Shown here one piece after another: positions 61,784 to 64,000 of a stretch of 64,000 nucleotides of DNA. The stretch lies in assembly GCF_002224125.1 (NCBI RefSeq), contig NZ_NCSM01000019.1:66994-130993 (forward strand), written 5' to 3'. Position 1 is the stretch's first letter; every line of letters begins with the position of its first letter. The notes under the pieces were generated by a model. It saw only the letters and a program-made list of their open reading frames with translations. It was not told where the DNA came from and ran no database searches. The translations under genes and the position numbers were made by a program. This stretch comes from Streptomyces sp. NBS 14/10. Its GTDB lineage: Bacteria; Actinomycetota; Actinomycetes; Streptomycetales; Streptomycetaceae.

Positions 61784-63433
61784 ATGTCATGGACCCATCA
61801 CCCTCACAGCCGCCGGAGAGCGCTGACGACGGCCACCGGCCTGATCGCCGCGACCGCAGTCCCCATGACCACCGCCCCGCGCGCCACGGCGTCGGCCCGC
61901 GCGGCCGAGGGGCAGGACCCGGCCGCCGCTGCCGCGTCGTACACCAACCCGGTGATCTGGCAGGACTTCGCCGATATCGACATCATCCGCGTCGGGGACA
62001 CCTACTACTACTCGGCCTCCACGATGCACTATTCGCCGGGGGCGCCCATCCTGCGCTCGTACGACCTGGTCAACTGGGAGTTCGCCGGTCACTCGGTGCC
62101 GGTCCTGGACTTCGGCGCCAAGTACGACCTCAACGGGGCGCGCGGCTATGTCCGGGGCATCTGGGCCTCGTCGCTGGCCTACCGCCCGAGCAACAGGACG
62201 TTTCTCTGGCTCGGCCAGATCGACTTCGCCAAGACGTACATCTACACCGCCACCGCCGTCGAAGGGCCCTGGTCCAGGCTCACCACGATCGACAACGCGT
62301 ACTACGACGCGGGTCTGCTCGTCGACAGCGACGACACCCTGTATGTGGCGTACGGGAACACCACCATCAGCGTGGCCCAGCTCTCCGCCGACGGACGCAC
62401 CCAGGTGCGCACACAGCAGGTGTTCTCCACGCCCTCCAGTATCGGCACCCTGGAGGGCTCCCGCTTCTACAAGATCAACGGGAACTACTACATCTTCCTC
62501 ACCCGCCCCGCCAACGGCCAGTACATCCTGAAGTCGACCAGCGGCCCCTTCGGGCCCTATACGCTGCGGCAGGTCCTCCTCGACCTGCGCGGCCCGGTCT
62601 CCGGCGGCGGGGTGCCGCACCAAGGCGGACTGGTGCAGACGCAGAGCGGCGCCTGGCACTACATGGCCTTCGTCGACGCCTACCCCGGCGGCCGGATCCC
62701 CGTCCTGGCCCCGATCACCTGGACCTCGGACGGCTGGCCCACCATCCAGCTCGTGGGCGGCGCCTGGGGCGCCTCGTACCCCAGCCCGGCCGTCCCGCCC
62801 CCGCCCCGCCAGGTCACCCCGCTCATCGGCGTCGACACCTTCGACGGCACCACCCTCAAGCCCAAGTGGGAGTGGAACCACAACCCCGACAACAGCAAGT
62901 GGTCGGTCAACAACGGTCTGACGCTCCAGACCGCGACGGTCACCGGCGATCTGTACTGGGCCCGCAACACCCTCACCCACCGGATCCAGGGGCCCACCTC
63001 CACCGCCACCATCCAGCTCGACCACTCCGCGATGAGGGACGGAGACCGGGCGGGCCTCGCGCTCCTGCGCGACTCCTCCGCATGGATCGGCGTCAAACGC
63101 GACGGCGGCACGACCAGGGTGGTGATGGTGAACGGCCTGACCATGGACACCAACTGGAACACCACCGGCACCGGCACCGAGGCCGCGAGCGCGGCCGTCT
63201 CCGGCGGCCGCGTCTGGCTACGGGCCACCGCCGACATCCGCCCCGGCGCCGCCCGGCCCGGCACCTTCTCGTACAGCACGGACGGCACCACCTTCACCCG
63301 CCTCGGGCCCGCTTTCACGATGGGCAACGACTGGCGGTTCTTCATGGGATATCGCTACGCCCTCTTCAACTACGCCACCCAGGCGCTCGGCGGCTCGGTG
63401 CGAATCGCACGCTTCGAACTGAGCACGCCCTGA
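61784..63433 (+). CDS. Secreted GH43-family glycoside hydrolase (beta-xylosidase/arabinofuranosidase type)
   Basis: The 549-aa protein has a twin-arginine-like signal (HSRRRALTTATGLIAATAV). The five-bladed GH43 propeller opens with YTNPVIWQDFADIDIIRVGDTYYYSAS, which supplies the general base Asp; later blades include IWASSLAYRP and GTLEGSRFYKINGNYYIF, with the acid Glu in the latter. The C-terminal beta-sandwich (DTFDGTTLKPKWEWNHNPDNSKW onward) fits the GH43 C2 domain. It probably releases xylose or arabinose from xylan fragments. It lies 15 bp before the GH10 xylanase and has a CebR-like box upstream. Confidence 0.93.
   Translation: MSWTHHPHSRRRALTTATGLIAATAVPMTTAPRATASARAAEGQDPAAAAASYTNPVIWQDFADIDIIRVGDTYYYSASTMHYSPGAPILRSYDLVNWEFAGHSVPVLDFGAKYDLNGARGYVRGIWASSLAYRPSNRTFLWLGQIDFAKTYIYTATAVEGPWSRLTTIDNAYYDAGLLVDSDDTLYVAYGNTTISVAQLSADGRTQVRTQQVFSTPSSIGTLEGSRFYKINGNYYIFLTRPANGQYILKSTSGPFGPYTLRQVLLDLRGPVSGGGVPHQGGLVQTQSGAWHYMAFVDAYPGGRIPVLAPITWTSDGWPTIQLVGGAWGASYPSPAVPPPPRQVTPLIGVDTFDGTTLKPKWEWNHNPDNSKWSVNNGLTLQTATVTGDLYWARNTLTHRIQGPTSTATIQLDHSAMRDGDRAGLALLRDSSAWIGVKRDGGTTRVVMVNGLTMDTNWNTTGTGTEAASAAVSGGRVWLRATADIRPGAARPGTFSYSTDGTTFTRLGPAFTMGNDWRFFMGYRYALFNYATQALGGSVRIARFELSTP

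Positions 63434-64000
<567 letters not shown>

Overview
The window is high-GC actinobacterial DNA that reads as Streptomyces chromosome. The support is strong third-position GC bias, GTG and TTG starts, many 4-bp start/stop overlaps, a long-form argininosuccinate synthase (argG), SARP-NB-ARC regulators, secreted CBM2 hydrolases and a TerD protein. The mix of regulators, secreted hydrolases, a RiPP cluster and decayed genes looks like accessory or chromosome-arm DNA. No tRNA, rRNA, CRISPR array, intact IS element or phage gene was seen.

Layout. (1) 1-2.1 kb: the end of an ECF-like sigma factor translationally coupled to a zinc-motif anti-sigma factor, then an NmrA-like oxidoreductase. (2) 2.1-2.5 kb: a decayed, internally deleted UvrA-like gene. 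(3) 2.7-7.0 kb: a large one-pass receptor-like protein with an extracellular type I periplasmic-binding domain, then argG with ArgR-like operator sequence over its start. (4) 7.0-11.7 kb: a MacB/FtsX-type ABC exporter divergent from a histidine kinase/response regulator pair, with an array of CATCC/GGATG half-sites between them. (5) 11.7-19.3 kb: a membrane protein, two tandem paralogous SARP-NB-ARC regulators and an AraC regulator. (6) 19.3-25.3 kb: small-molecule genes (DUF1275, DoxX, isochorismatase-like, YtcJ-like amidohydrolase, two alpha/beta hydrolases). (7) 25.3-29.1 kb: LtrA, an MFS exporter and a LysR regulator, with two matching LysR-type boxes. (8) 29.2-35.2 kb: a compact class II lanthipeptide locus: LanM, a 56-aa precursor not previously called because of its size, and a SARP-NB-ARC regulator, with no LanT or LanP. 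(9) 35.4-46.3 kb: a carbohydrate locus with a secreted beta-helix protein, an Lpl-type ABC importer, a LacI regulator, a DUF2264 protein and a CBM2 beta-mannanase under a perfect CebR-type box. (10) 46.6-53.3 kb: a broken TPR gene, a GAP1-like protein and a Tat-exported beta-propeller/amidohydrolase. (11) 53.4-61.5 kb: a dehalogenase-like hydrolase, a tautomerase, an XRE/SDR divergent pair, GH95 fucosidase, AraC/EamA and TerD. (12) 61.7-64.0 kb: GH43 and GH10 xylan-degrading enzymes, the GH43 behind a CebR-like box; GH10 runs off the window.

How the genes may work together. The glycan section couples extracellular depolymerisation (GH5 mannanase, beta-helix protein, GH95, GH43, GH10) with oligosaccharide import and LacI-family/CebR-type repression. 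The lanthipeptide section couples a pathway regulator to one precursor and one bifunctional synthetase, with two hairpins between lanA and lanM that could set the precursor-to-enzyme ratio. All functions are inferred from sequence reading; no database search was run.
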